A DNA stretch of 42,999 nucleotides from Mycetocola sp. (GCF_025464835.1 NZ_JAODMP010000066.1:1-42999), one strand, 5' to 3'; counted from the stretch's first letter, positions 7,611-17,800 are shown. Numbers and translations are program-made. Notes: generated from the sequence alone by a model not told the origin.

Positions 7611-9213
7611 ACAACCGCGACCTCGCCCTGGTGACGCCCACGTACAGAAGCCGCCGTTCCTCATCCACCTGTTCGAACGTCTTCGCATAGCTGATCGGCA
7701 CGAGGCCCTCGCTGAGGCCGAGGAGGTAGACGGCATCCCATTCGAGACCCTTTGCGGAGTGCAGCGTGGCGAGGGTGACCGCTGACACCGTCGGTTCGTG
7801 CTGGCCGGCCTGCCGCTCCAGCAGTTCGTCGGTGAACTGCCGGAAGGTCGTGCCGGGCGCTGCCTGGTCGACAAGTCCCATGATCGCGTTCAGGGACTCC
7901 CATTTATCGCGCACCGCTCCCGCGACCTCCGGTGCCTGATGCGTCCAGCCGAGCGAGCGGAGCACGTCGCTGACCGACTTGAACAACGGTTCCCCGGTGA
8001 CCGACACCGATGCCCCGCGAAGCGCCATGATCGCCTGCCGCACCTCAGGCAGGTCGAAGAACCGTTTGCTGCCGCGCAGCAGGTAGGGGATGCCGGCGTC
8101 GCCCAATGCGGTCTCGAGCGCGGCTGACTGCACATTCACCCGGTAGAGGATGGCGATGTGCTCGGGTTTGGTGCCTGCCGCGATCTGCTCAAGCACCGAC
8201 TGGGCGATCGCCCTCGCCTCGGCCATGTCGTTCGGGTATGAGGTGATGTCCGGCTGCCTGTGGCTGTCTGCGCTGCGGCTGGCGTGGAGGCTGAGCGCCC
8301 CTGGGCGTCCGCGCATCAGCCGGTTGGCGGTGTCGACGATCTGGGGGGTTGAACGGTAGTTCTGTTCGAGACGCACGACCGTGGCATCCGGGTGACGCGC
8401 CGGAAAATCGAGGAGGAAGTCACTGCGGGCGCCGGCGAAGGAGTAGATGGTCTGGCTGGCGTCGCCGACCACGCAGACGTCGTTCCTGCCGCCGATCCAC
8501 AGTTCGAGGAGTTGCTGCTGCAACGGCGACACGTCCTGGTATTCGTCGACGACGAAGAACCGGTACTGCTCGTGCACCTGCATCGCGACGGCCGGTTCGG
8601 TCTGGATCATTCCTGCGCAGGCGAGGAGAACGTCTTCGAAATCGAGTTGGCGGCGTTCGTCCTTGAGATCCTCGTATGCCTGTTGCATCGCCGCCACCTG
8701 GTCCACCGTGAGGTTCTGAGGTGCCGGCCGGTTCGCGGCAGCGTACTGTTCCACGCTGAGCCCGGACACCTTGCGCCACTCGACTTCGGCGGCGATGTCA
8801 CGAAGCGTCGCCGTGTCGAGTTTGAGGTGAAGCCGCTCGGCGGCGTGCCCGAGCATCTTTCCTTTGCTCGTGATGAGCGCAGGCATGATCCCTCCGACGG
8901 TGTGCGGCCAGAAGTAGTTGAGCTGGCTGAGCGCGGCGGCGTGGAAGGTACGGGCAGCGACTCCCCCTGCGCCGAGGTGTCGAAGCCTGCCCCGGAGTTC
9001 CGCTGCGGCCCTGTTCGTGAAGGTGAGGGCCATCACCCGGTTCGCGGCGTAGGTTCCGGTGGCGACCCCGTGCGCGATCCGGTGGGTGATCGCCCGGGTC
9101 TTGCCGGTACCCGCACCGGCGAGCACACAGACAGGACCCCGCAGCGCCTCGGCGGCTACACGCTGGTCGTCGTCGAGTCCGGCAAGGAGGTCGCTGGGTT
9201 CGGTGCGGCTCAT
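7471..9213 (-). CDS. UvrD2-type superfamily 1 DNA helicase, short form
   Basis: A 580-residue SF1A helicase. Motifs seen: Walker A AGAGTGKT (32-39), TFTNRAA, FVVDEYQDVSP, GDASQTIYSFAGA, LEQNYRST, TLHSAKGLEWD, and YVGVTRAR (motif VI). Mycobacterial UvrD2 (about 700 residues) continues after motif VI with a four-cysteine module and an HRDC domain; here the protein ends about 40 residues after motif VI, so both are absent. The start is ATG 9213, which overlaps the stop codon of the NudC gene (ATGA), implying translational coupling; an upstream in-frame extension to 9378 is a shadow of NudC. Expected role: DNA unwinding in repair. The 3' end overlaps the convergent cyclodehydratase-like gene. Confidence 0.85.
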   Translation of the reverse strand: MSRTEPSDLLAGLDDDQRVAAEALRGPVCVLAGAGTGKTRAITHRIAHGVATGTYAANRVMALTFTNRAAAELRGRLRHLGAGGVAARTFHAAALSQLNYFWPHTVGGIMPALITSKGKMLGHAAERLHLKLDTATLRDIAAEVEWRKVSGLSVEQYAAANRPAPQNLTVDQVAAMQQAYEDLKDERRQLDFEDVLLACAGMIQTEPAVAMQVHEQYRFFVVDEYQDVSPLQQQLLELWIGGRNDVCVVGDASQTIYSFAGARSDFLLDFPARHPDATVVRLEQNYRSTPQIVDTANRLMRGRPGALSLHASRSADSHRQPDITSYPNDMAEARAIAQSVLEQIAAGTKPEHIAILYRVNVQSAALETALGDAGIPYLLRGSKRFFDLPEVRQAIMALRGASVSVTGEPLFKSVSDVLRSLGWTHQAPEVAGAVRDKWESLNAIMGLVDQAAPGTTFRQFTDELLERQAGQHEPTVSAVTLATLHSAKGLEWDAVYLLGLSEGLVPISYAKTFEQVDEERRLLYVGVTRARSRLFMSWAEHSGRSPQPRERSRFLTEIGIRNPGVAGARSGSQTPGTRRS

Positions 9214-10199
9214 GCCTGGGGAACTGTGGATCGAGCGGACGCGGTCCGAGCCGATTCGTCCAGGTCTCCCCCGCCGTCGGCGACGAGCCACAGGTCGATC
9301 AGATGCCTGGCGATCGAGGTCTTGCCCGGCAGCAGCAGGGTGGCGGATTCCTCGCGGAGCTGTTCCCTGCTGAACCACCGCAGATCCACGATCTCCTCAC
9401 CGTCTGGCCTGAGGTCACCTGGGTCGACACCGGCCGCGACACGAGCGGAGAATCCGAGCATCATCGACCGCGGGAACGGCCACGGCTGGGAACCGAGGTA
9501 ACGCGGGTTCTCAACGGTCAGCCCGGATTCCTCGGCGATCTCGCGGCAGACGGCGTTCTCCAGCGATTCGCCGGCCTCGACGAAGCCGGCGAGGAGCGAG
9601 TAGCGCCCAGCGGGCCAGAGGACGTTGGATCCGAGCAGGAGGCGGTCGTCGTCGTCGAGGACCAGGACGATGACCGCCGGATCGGTGCGTGGGAAGATCT
9701 CGTTCAGACAGGCGGGGCAGCGCCGCGACCAGCCGGCGAGTTCCGGAACCGTGGCGGCTCCGCACCGAGGACAGTGGCCGCTGGACGCGTGCCAGTTCGT
9801 CAGGGCGACGGCCGCGGTCAGCAGGGCGGAGTTCCCGGCGCCGAGGGAGTCGCCGGAGTCGCGGAGCGACACCCAGCGTTCAGGATCCGGCTCGATCACC
9901 GCCGCCGCCGCGTCCGTGATCACCGCGCCGACGATCGGCGCGCCGATGTCAGCGTCGGTGTCCGGTTCGGTCGACCGTCCGAGGTAGAACAACACGTCCG
10001 CGTCAGCGGCAGCAGCTGCCGGCGAGAGCGCGAGCCGGTCGCCGGCCATCGGGGCCTTGCCGTTCCAGAGCGGCAGAACCCGGCAGGCCGGGTCCACCGC
10101 GAGTTCGGCGAAGAGTTCAGGCCGGACCCGTGCGTCCGCGTCGCGGTTCACGGCGCCGCGCGCGAGGGGAAGATCGGCAAGCGCACCAAGGTCCAACAA
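9210..10199 (-). CDS. nudC: NAD+ diphosphatase / NAD-RNA decapping Nudix hydrolase
   Basis: A 329-residue NudC-type enzyme that hydrolyses NADH/NAD+ to NMN(H) and AMP and, in characterised homologues, removes NAD caps from RNA. The four-cysteine zinc site is CPRC (143-146) and CPAC (161-164). The Nudix box begins at Gly205 with GFVEAGESLENAVCREIA and continues EESGL. The NudC-specific SQPWPFPRS follows at 237-245. The start is TTG 10199: GGGAG lies 7 bases upstream; a second TTG follows immediately. It is the first gene of a pair with the UvrD2-type helicase (4-bp overlap) and diverges from the pseudokinase gene. Two overlapping TAGGTT hexamers near 10247-10256 could be its -10. Confidence 0.93.
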   Translation of the reverse strand: MLDLGALADLPLARGAVNRDADARVRPELFAELAVDPACRVLPLWNGKAPMAGDRLALSPAAAAADADVLFYLGRSTEPDTDADIGAPIVGAVITDAAAAVIEPDPERWVSLRDSGDSLGAGNSALLTAAVALTNWHASSGHCPRCGAATVPELAGWSRRCPACLNEIFPRTDPAVIVLVLDDDDRLLLGSNVLWPAGRYSLLAGFVEAGESLENAVCREIAEESGLTVENPRYLGSQPWPFPRSMMLGFSARVAAGVDPGDLRPDGEEIVDLRWFSREQLREESATLLLPGKTSIARHLIDLWLVADGGGDLDESARTASARSTVPQA

Positions 10200-10254
10200 A
10201 AAAGCACTCCCACGTGAAAGGCGTGGCGGATGACCGCCACGGGGCTGGGCAACC

Positions 10255-10260
10255 TAACCT
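10255..10260 (+). promoter_or_regulatory. -10 element, probable leaderless start of the kinase-like gene
   Basis: TAACCT is followed by 7 bases and then ATG 10268, with no Shine-Dalgarno sequence. It sits back to back with candidate minus-strand -10 elements for nudC, so the two divergent promoters overlap. Confidence 0.5.
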
Positions 10261-10267
10261 AGATGCC

Positions 10268-11656
10268 ATGGCCAGATCGCATCTCACTCTAGCCGCGTTG
10301 GCTACATCAGCCGTCGCGGACCTGCAGATTCTCGGCGCAGGCCCCTTCGGGCACGGCACCACCGGTGATTTCGACTCGGCGCTTCTGCGCACCAGCGACG
10401 ACCGCGAACTCGTGGTCAGGGTGCCGGCGAACGAGCGTGCCGCGAGCGAGCAGTCCGTCGAACTCATCGCACTCCAGGCGATGACCGCCGGGATCCGGAG
10501 CCGCCTCCCGTTCCACGTGCCGACCGTGGTCGGACAGGGGTCGACCCGCGGAACACGTGTCGTCGTCTACGAGTACCTGCCCGGTTACACCGTCGAGGCG
10601 TCTGGCATTCCAGCCGGTGACGGCGTCGCGACGTCCATCGGTGCGGCGATCGCCGCCATCCATTCCCTCCCCGGTTCCTTCGTGGCTGAAGTGGGTCTTC
10701 CGCACCTGACCGCCGCCGAATGCCGCAACGAAGCCCGCAGCGTCATCGAGCGGGCCACATCCACACGGCTGCTCCCGACCGCCGTGCGCAAACGGTGGAC
10801 GGATGCCGCCGCCGACGACTCGCTCTGGCAGTTCCAGCCGACCGTGATCCATGGATCCCTCGGTGCGGAATCCTTCGTTCTGACCGACCACAGCGTCGGC
10901 TCGATCGCCACAGGGGTGCTGGGGTGGAGTTCCCTCCGGGTCGGCGATCCGGCTCGTGACCTGCACTGGCTCAGCGGCACCGGCGAGGCCGCGGAGAGCA
11001 TCCTGGCCGCCTACCGTTCGTCATCCGCGAGGCATCACGACCGGCTCCTGGTGCAGCGCTCCATGCTCCACGCCGAGCTCGAACTCGCCCGCTGGCTGCT
11101 CCACGGTGTTGACTCCCGCGATCAGGGCATCATCGACGACGCCGTGAGCCTTCTCGACGGTCTCGTGGATCATGTCCTCGGCGACCTCATGAATCCGCTG
11201 TCGCCGCAGACCGGACCGATCATGGCCGTGTCCGATGTCGAAGACATGCTCACGCGCACCCCACCGTCGACCGCTGCCTCTGGTTCGTCCGGGATCGGCA
11301 TGGAGACCGACAGTTATGACCGCTCAGAACTCCAGGCCGTCTTCGGCCGCGACGCCGAACATGTCGGCGACCGGAATCGCGTCGATGACGTGAGCGGACG
11401 CTCCTTCCCAGGAGCCGTCCCCGCGGACCACGACCGGGATGCCGTCGAGACGGGCCCGATCGACATTGTCTCGTCGAACAGCGTCTCGTCGAACAGCGTC
11501 GCGTCGAACAGTGCTGTGTCGGACATCATCGCCGCGAAAGGCGACCGTGGCGACGCCGGTTACACGGCCGAACTGGATTTCTCGGCGCTTGAGGCCGCGG
11601 AGTCCGGCGAGATCACTCCGCTGGCCCAGCGGCGCCCGAGCTCCTCCGCTGAATAG
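10268..11656 (+). CDS. aminoglycoside-phosphotransferase-fold protein lacking catalytic residues (probable pseudokinase)
   Basis: A 462-residue protein. Residues 20-310 follow the APH/choline-kinase fold: an N-lobe with LVVRVPANE, a hinge VVVYEYLPG, an HGS loop, and GDPARDLHWL. The key residues are changed. The usual HGDxxxxN loop reads HGSLGAES (His195, Gly196, Ser197), so both the catalytic Asp and the metal-binding Asn are Ser. The usual metal-binding Asp of the ID-W/F-x motif is Gly219 (VLGWSS). Phosphotransfer is therefore unlikely, though nucleotide or small-molecule binding is possible. Residues from about 330 on are low-complexity and probably disordered, with a 15-bp tandem repeat. 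It lies between nudC-uvrD2 and adnAB, and its 3' end overlaps adnB by 97 bp. Function unknown. Confidence 0.75.
   Translation: MARSHLTLAALATSAVADLQILGAGPFGHGTTGDFDSALLRTSDDRELVVRVPANERAASEQSVELIALQAMTAGIRSRLPFHVPTVVGQGSTRGTRVVVYEYLPGYTVEASGIPAGDGVATSIGAAIAAIHSLPGSFVAEVGLPHLTAAECRNEARSVIERATSTRLLPTAVRKRWTDAAADDSLWQFQPTVIHGSLGAESFVLTDHSVGSIATGVLGWSSLRVGDPARDLHWLSGTGEAAESILAAYRSSSARHHDRLLVQRSMLHAELELARWLLHGVDSRDQGIIDDAVSLLDGLVDHVLGDLMNPLSPQTGPIMAVSDVEDMLTRTPPSTAASGSSGIGMETDSYDRSELQAVFGRDAEHVGDRNRVDDVSGRSFPGAVPADHDRDAVETGPIDIVSSNSVSSNSVASNSAVSDIIAAKGDRGDAGYTAELDFSALEAAESGEITPLAQRRPSSSAE
11468..11512 (+). repeat. three tandem 15-bp units inside the pseudokinase tail
   Basis: The unit GTCTCGTCGAACAGC occurs at 11468-11482 and 11483-11497, with a third copy at 11498-11512 differing at two positions. 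It encodes repeated V-S-S-N-S pentapeptides. Being in multiples of 15, copy-number changes would keep the frame. Confidence 0.9.
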
Positions 11657-14600
11657 AGGGTCGCCGGCCGGATCACCCGATCCTCGGTGACGTAGTAGAA
11701 GACGGCATCGATTCTCTCCACCGGCACCTTCCTCCACTGCGCGTAAGCGAGGCGGTACAGGGCGAGCTGGTACTGGCGTTCCTCCAGCTCGGCGGCCGAC
11801 GAGGGAGCTTTACCGGTCTTCCAGTCAACGATCTGGTACCAACCGTCCCGTTCGTAGACGGCGTCGAGCTTGCAGATGATGATCTGGTTGCCGAGGACGA
11901 AGTTGATCTCCCGTTCAACCTCCACAGGGCGAAGGTCTGCCCATTCGGATGCCTCGAACGTGCGTTTCAGCACGGCGAGCTCTTCGAGTTCCCGCTGCTC
12001 GAGGGGCAGCAGGGTGCCGGGGGCCTCGTCGATGTCTTGTTCCAGGAAGCCGGAATCGAGCAGTTCCTGCCCTCCCGCGATCCCGGCACGTTGCTCCACC
12101 CAGGTGTGGAACAGCGTCCCCAGCCGCGTCTGCCGATATGGGCGTTCCGGGAGCGGTCGGCGCATCCGGGTCGCGAGGCCAGCGGCATCCGTCACGTACT
12201 CCTTGAATCGGGATGCCGGCACCCGGTCGGGCAGGACGACGTATTCGTCTGCGGAGAGCCGCGCCTCGCGTTCGGCGAGGAGCAGCGCGATGTCGTTCGA
12301 CCAGATCGTGGGCAGGGTGGGGTCGGCGGACCGCACCGCCTCCGCGGCGGCCGCCACTGTTGCCCGTCGTGCCCCGAGCGGGTCCAGGGGCCAGGAAACC
12401 TCGTTCTGTGTGCCGGCGAGCGGATTCTCCTCGAACTGGGATTCGTCGGGTAGCCCGTCGCAGCTCGACGGAACGGCGGCGGCGATCTCACGAAGGAATT
12501 GACCAGGCCCTCGCGGTTTCGACTGGGTCGCCCAGAACGACCCGCTGGCCAGGAGTGCGTCCTTCGCCCGGGTGACGGCGACATACGCCAGCCGGCGTTG
12601 CTCGGCCGAGTTCCTGTCGTCGAGACCCTCGCCGAACGCCGTGTACGCGGCGTCGAAGTCCGCCTGGGTTTCGGCGCCGCGCCAGGCAAGAGTCGGCAGC
12701 TCGTCGCGGTCACCTCGGAACTCATACGGCAGTTCACCGAACGCCGTCCAGCCGCGTTTGCTCCGCAGCGTGCCTGGCAGTTCGTCAGAGACCATCCGCG
12801 GCACGGCGACGCTGTCCCATTCCAGGCCCTTCGAGCCGTGGATGGTGAGGATCTGCACGGTTCCCGGTTCGGGGTCCTCCCCGCGCGGGCTCAGATTCTC
12901 ACGCCGCTCCGCCTCGGCCAGCCAGGAGAGGAACGGTCCGAGGCTTCCTCCTTCTGCGACCGCAAGGTATGACGCGATCTGCTCCGAGAAAGCGTCAAGG
13001 CTCGGCTGGCCAAGCGGATTCTGCTCGTTCGCCGCCACCTCGATGTCGAGCTGCAGCTCCTGCACGACCAGGTTCACGAGGTCGTACAGGTCGAGCCCTG
13101 ACCTGCGGCGGAGCGCGGCCAGCTGGCGGGCGACGAGTCGCATCCGGCGGATACCTTCCGCACTGAATTCGCGGAGAGCCGAGTGATTGGCGGGCGCTGT
13201 CTGGAGGAAGTCAAGCGCGTCCACGATCGATTTGCCGTCGTCATGCGCGGCCGAAGCCGCGATCCTGTCTCGAACGTCCTCGGCGATCAGACGCTGGGAC
13301 AGGTCGCGGTCGGCGAGCCAGCGCGCGAGTCCGCTCAGCGCCTTGATGTCGCGGGTGCCGATCCGCCAGCGTGCGCCGGTGAGCAGCCTGACCAGTTCCG
13401 AACCTGCTGTCGGGTCGTGAAGGACGCGCAGGGCCGCGACGAGGTCGACGATCACCGGCTGCTGAAGCAACCCGGCGACGCCGAGGATGTGGAATGGCAC
13501 GTTATTGCGTCGGAGGGCATCGGTGAAGACGTCGACCTTCTTCAGCGACCGGCAGAGCATCGCCGCTGTGCGCTGCTCGTCTTTCGCCGACGGGCGCGCG
13601 AGTTCTGCGGCGAGCCAGCGCGCGACGGCATCCGCCTCTTCGACGACGGTCTCGGCGAAGACCACGTCGATGGCGCCAGGACCCGCGAACGGCGAACTGG
13701 CCAGCCGGCGGACCGGGACGTGCGGGGTCGCCGGAAGCGGGTCGACGATCGCGTTGGCGGCGTCGAGCACCCGGCCTGAGTTGCGCCAGCTCGTCGACAA
13801 GGCATACGCGTCGGCCGCGCCAGAGGGCGAGAAGTCGGCCGAGAACCTGGCGAGGTTCGCGGCGCTGGCACCGCGCCACCCGTAGATCGACTGGTTCGGG
13901 TCGCCGACGGCCATCACCGGCGAGCCGGAGAAGAGCCGCGCCAGCAGATCGGTCTGCACCACCGAGGTGTCCTGGTACTCATCCAGGATGACGACTCGGA
14001 ACCGTGACCGGTATTCCTCGACCACCCGGGGTACCCGCCGGCAGATCTCGAGCGCGAGTGCGACCTGGTCGCTGAACTCGACGAAGCCGAGCCGCTGTTT
14101 CTCGGCCGAGAAACGCTCGGCGAGGTCGACCAGCAGGCCCAGCGACTGGATGTCGGTGACCGCTTCGGTCACCGATTTGAACGGCACCGTTTTGCGTGAG
14201 GAGCCATCATGGATGGGAAGCTCGCCGAGGCTGAGGAACCGTGTCGCGAACGAACGGATGTCGTCGGTGCGCCCGGCCGCGTCGTTGTCGCTGAGCGCGT
14301 GGCTGAGCGACAGAACCGCAGCCGTGACCTGGTCGACGCTTTTGTCGATGCCGACGAGCCGGTCGTCTGCGCTGTCCACGACGATCCGCCGAGCGAGGCG
14401 CCAGGCGGATGCCTCGGTGATCACTGTCGCGTCTGGTTCGCGTCCGATGAGGCGCGCGTACTCCCGGAACAGTCCGCTGGCGAAGGAGTTGTATGTGGCG
14501 ATCGTCGGCGCTTCGAGCACATCGATGACCGCATCCGGGTTCTCGTCCTGCTGCAGATCCTGGAGCTGTCCGATGCGCCGGCCCACCCGTTCGGCGAGCT

Positions 14601-14844
14601 CACCCGCCGCTTTGCGAGTGAAGGTGAGGCCGAGGATCTCGGGCACCCGCACCTTGCCGTTGGCGAGGAGCCAGACGATCCGGTTCGCCATCGTCTCCGT
14701 TTTGCCGCTGCCGGCACCGGCGACAACCAGGGCGGGGGCCAGGTCTGCCTCGATCACCGACACCTGCTCGTCGGTGGGTTCGGGGAGCCCGAGCCTCGCC
14801 GCGATCTGCCTCGCTGACATCGCGCTGTTCGACGCGGCGGTCAT
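11560..14844 (-). CDS. adnB: AdnB-like ATP-dependent DNA helicase-nuclease subunit
   Basis: A 1094-residue fusion of a UvrD-type motor and a RecB-type nuclease, matching AdnB of the actinobacterial AdnAB double-strand-break resection complex. Walker A GAGSGKT lies near 43-49. Further motor motifs are TFTRKAA, VVILDEYQDTS, GDPNQSIYGWRGA, TIHGSKGLEWD and YVAVTRAK. The nuclease module near 1000-1060 carries KLDAVYE, IVDWKTGK and QLALYRLAY, the Asp-Asp/Glu-x-Lys type active site. From published mycobacterial work as I recall it, AdnB is the main motor. ATG 14844 overlaps the stop of adnA (ATGA), so the subunits are probably made in equal amounts. The last 97 bp are antisense to the pseudokinase gene. 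Confidence 0.9.
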   Translation of the reverse strand: MTAASNSAMSARQIAARLGLPEPTDEQVSVIEADLAPALVVAGAGSGKTETMANRIVWLLANGKVRVPEILGLTFTRKAAGELAERVGRRIGQLQDLQQDENPDAVIDVLEAPTIATYNSFASGLFREYARLIGREPDATVITEASAWRLARRIVVDSADDRLVGIDKSVDQVTAAVLSLSHALSDNDAAGRTDDIRSFATRFLSLGELPIHDGSSRKTVPFKSVTEAVTDIQSLGLLVDLAERFSAEKQRLGFVEFSDQVALALEICRRVPRVVEEYRSRFRVVILDEYQDTSVVQTDLLARLFSGSPVMAVGDPNQSIYGWRGASAANLARFSADFSPSGAADAYALSTSWRNSGRVLDAANAIVDPLPATPHVPVRRLASSPFAGPGAIDVVFAETVVEEADAVARWLAAELARPSAKDEQRTAAMLCRSLKKVDVFTDALRRNNVPFHILGVAGLLQQPVIVDLVAALRVLHDPTAGSELVRLLTGARWRIGTRDIKALSGLARWLADRDLSQRLIAEDVRDRIAASAAHDDGKSIVDALDFLQTAPANHSALREFSAEGIRRMRLVARQLAALRRRSGLDLYDLVNLVVQELQLDIEVAANEQNPLGQPSLDAFSEQIASYLAVAEGGSLGPFLSWLAEAERRENLSPRGEDPEPGTVQILTIHGSKGLEWDSVAVPRMVSDELPGTLRSKRGWTAFGELPYEFRGDRDELPTLAWRGAETQADFDAAYTAFGEGLDDRNSAEQRRLAYVAVTRAKDALLASGSFWATQSKPRGPGQFLREIAAAVPSSCDGLPDESQFEENPLAGTQNEVSWPLDPLGARRATVAAAAEAVRSADPTLPTIWSNDIALLLAEREARLSADEYVVLPDRVPASRFKEYVTDAAGLATRMRRPLPERPYRQTRLGTLFHTWVEQRAGIAGGQELLDSGFLEQDIDEAPGTLLPLEQRELEELAVLKRTFEASEWADLRPVEVEREINFVLGNQIIICKLDAVYERDGWYQIVDWKTGKAPSSAAELEERQYQLALYRLAYAQWRKVPVERIDAVFYYVTEDRVIRPATLYSAEELGRRWASGVISPDSAASSAEKSSSAV

Positions 14845-17800
14845 GCGCTCACCGCGGCGACGAGGTGGATGCGGTACATGGGGTCTGCCTTCGGGTCGCG
14901 GTCGTCGAGGTTCGGGTTTCCGGTGAACTCAGCAGCGGCCATCCCGTGCCCTGCGGTCACCACCCGCTCGGTGAATGCGCTCCGTTCCTCGTCGGACATC
15001 GGCTGTTGGGTGAGCACCTTGTAGCCCTTGCCTCTCGCGCCACCCGACACGTACAGCAGGCTTGCGCCGCCGGACGGGTCGTCCGTCGTCGTCCCTCCGA
15101 CGGCGCCGGCTGCCAGCGCCAGCTGGTAACCGCCGAGCTGCGGGTTCTCGTCGACTTTTGCTTTGGTCGGTGCGTTCTTGCCGGTCTTCAGGTCCACGAT
15201 GACGATCTCGCCGCTGGGCAGGCGCTCGACCCGGTCGATGGTTCCCGTCAGCTTCACCTGCCCAATGGTCACCGAGAACCTGCCCTCGGCGCTGATCGTT
15301 TCGCTCCCGGCCCGCCGGAAATCGGTGAGGTACTCAGACAGGCCTTCGACGAGGCGGGAGGTCAGCCGCCGTTGCCGTTCCGCCAGCCACGGTGCTTCGA
15401 AGTAGAGCTCGGACCAGTGTTCGTCGATGTGCTTCCACAGTTGCTCGACGCTCACGTCCTGGTCGGTGAGCTCAGCCGCCGGGATCCGCCCGGCCTGCTC
15501 CATGGCGGCGTGCACAACGGTGCCGATGCCAGCGGCAAGCCCGGACGGCGCCGCGGCCATGGTGTCGATGAACCAGGCCAGTCCGGACTTCTCGAACGTT
15601 TCCAGTTTCGACGGGGACACCGGCACGATGGCATCCGGTTCGGTGAGATCCACAAGCGGAGCCGTCGTCGACGGCTCCAGGAGCCCGTACCAGTCCTCTG
15701 GATCGGCACCGGGCACGCCTTCGGCTGCCAGTCGGGCGAGAGCGGATGCCGCATGTGGGTCGGACGTGGTGACCAGACGCCGCCGGAGCGCACCGACCAT
15801 TCCGCGGAGTGACAGCGGATGCTGGGCGTCGGCTCCCTGCAGCGGTTCGACAGCTCGAATCGCCGGGAATCGGAGGAAGGCCGATGGTTGTTCGTCATCG
15901 TTGACGGTGGCCGTGAGAACGACCTGCATGCGGGCTCGCGAGACCGCGAGGGCGAACATCCGCAGCTCGTCTGAGAGGACTTCGGCACGTGCGTCGAGGT
16001 CTGCGACAGGAAGGCCGGCGGAGAGCTGGCTGAGCGAATGCGGGTAAAGCAGGGACCCCCGCAGTTGCGGGTTGGGCCAGGCGCCGTCCTGAAGCCCGGC
16101 AACGATCACAACCTCGAACTCGCTGCCGACGACGGCGCTCGGCGTGCCGATGAACACGGCGTCGGCGGCGGACTGCGGGGTCAGGGAGTCCTCCGGCACT
16201 TCTGAGGCGAGGATCTCGTCGACGAAACGGCCCGCGGGTTCCGCCGGGTGTCGTTCGACGAATCGCTTCGCCGCGGTGAACAGCGCCATCACGCTGTCGA
16301 GGTTCCGGTTGGCTTCGTCGGCGGCGAGACCGGAGCCGAGCGCCTGCGCAGACCAGGTCGCGGCGAGACCGCTTCGGTCCCAGAACAGCCAGAGCAGTTC
16401 CTCGATGCTCGCACCGGCCTCAGCTGCCGCGCGCGCTTCGGCGAGGGTTTGGGCGAACCGGCCGGCTGCGCGGGCGGCGGCGGAGTCGATGGTCGCGAAT
16501 CGCCCTGGCTGCCCGAGCGCGTCGAGCAGCAACTCGTCGCCGGATCGGTTGCCGTTGCCGGCGAGTTCTTCGTGCCGGAGCGACCGGCGGACACGGCGGA
16601 GCGAAATGCCGTCGAGGCCGCACAACGGCCCGGTCAGGAGGGACGTGACGAGTTCTGGCGTCGCTTCGGTGCGCCCGAGCACGAACGCCACAGCGGAGAG
16701 AAGCTGGGCAGATGCGAATTCCGCGCGGATCGTCCGCCCGCCAGCAGGAGTCGCGGTCGGAACCTCCGCGAGGGCGAGTGCCCTCGCCAGGACGGGGATC
16801 GTCGCGCCTGAACGCACGATCACGGCAAGACGCGACCACGGGATTTCGCCGAACAGGTGATGCTCGCGGAGCACTCGCGCGATCTGCTGGTGCTCAGCGG
16901 CCGTCGAGGAGGCCTCGATCCGCACGATCGGCGGCGGGCTCTCGAGCGGGAAGGCGTCGCGTTCAGCTGCGACAGCCGAGCGGTGGGCGATGGCACCGGC
17001 CGCTCCGACGCGTTCGGTCACCTGGCGTACGAGCGAGCGAATGTCGGTGCCGTGCCTGTACGACGTCGACAGGCTGCGCCGGTGCACCGGCACACCGAGA
17101 GCCGGACCGAGGCCCGCCAGAGCCGCCGGGTCCGAGCCGCGGAACGTGCTCGATGCGACGTCCGGGTCGCCGAACGCGATCACAGCGACACCGCGGCGGG
17201 CAAGTGCACGGAGCAGCCCGATCGCCGACGGCCCCTGCTCCTGGAAGTCATCGACAACGACGAGACGGAGCCCGTCGAGCCCGAAGCCGCGGTTGAGCTC
17301 GGTGGTGGCCTGTGCAACCAGCTCGGCCGAGTCGAGGTAGTCGGCACCGAAGCTGTCGACAACCTGTTCGTATTCGGCGATGAACCGACCGGCCGCAACC
17401 CATTCGGGTCTGCCCGTCTGCTGACCGAGCCTGATCAGGGAGTCTGGCCGCAGCCCGGCCTCGACCGTTCGCATCATCAGCTCCCGCAACTCCGTGCGGA
17501 ACCCCTTGAGCCGGCGAACGTCCGCCACGAGCGGTTCGGGCCAGTCCGGGCCCGTGCCATCCGCCTCGTGATACGAGAGCAGTTCGGCGATCACTGTGTC
17601 CTGTTCGGCACCGGTCAGAAGTCGCGGTGCCTCCCGGCCATCAAGCGACGCCCGCGCCCCGACGATCTGGAACGCCACCGAACTGAGGGTCCTGGCGAGA
17701 GGTCCTGTCGTCGGGACGCTGACCCGCAGCGCGAGCCGGTCGCGAAGCGCAGCGGCAGCACGCCGGTTCGGAGCGAGCACGAGCAGTTCGGCGGGGTCGT

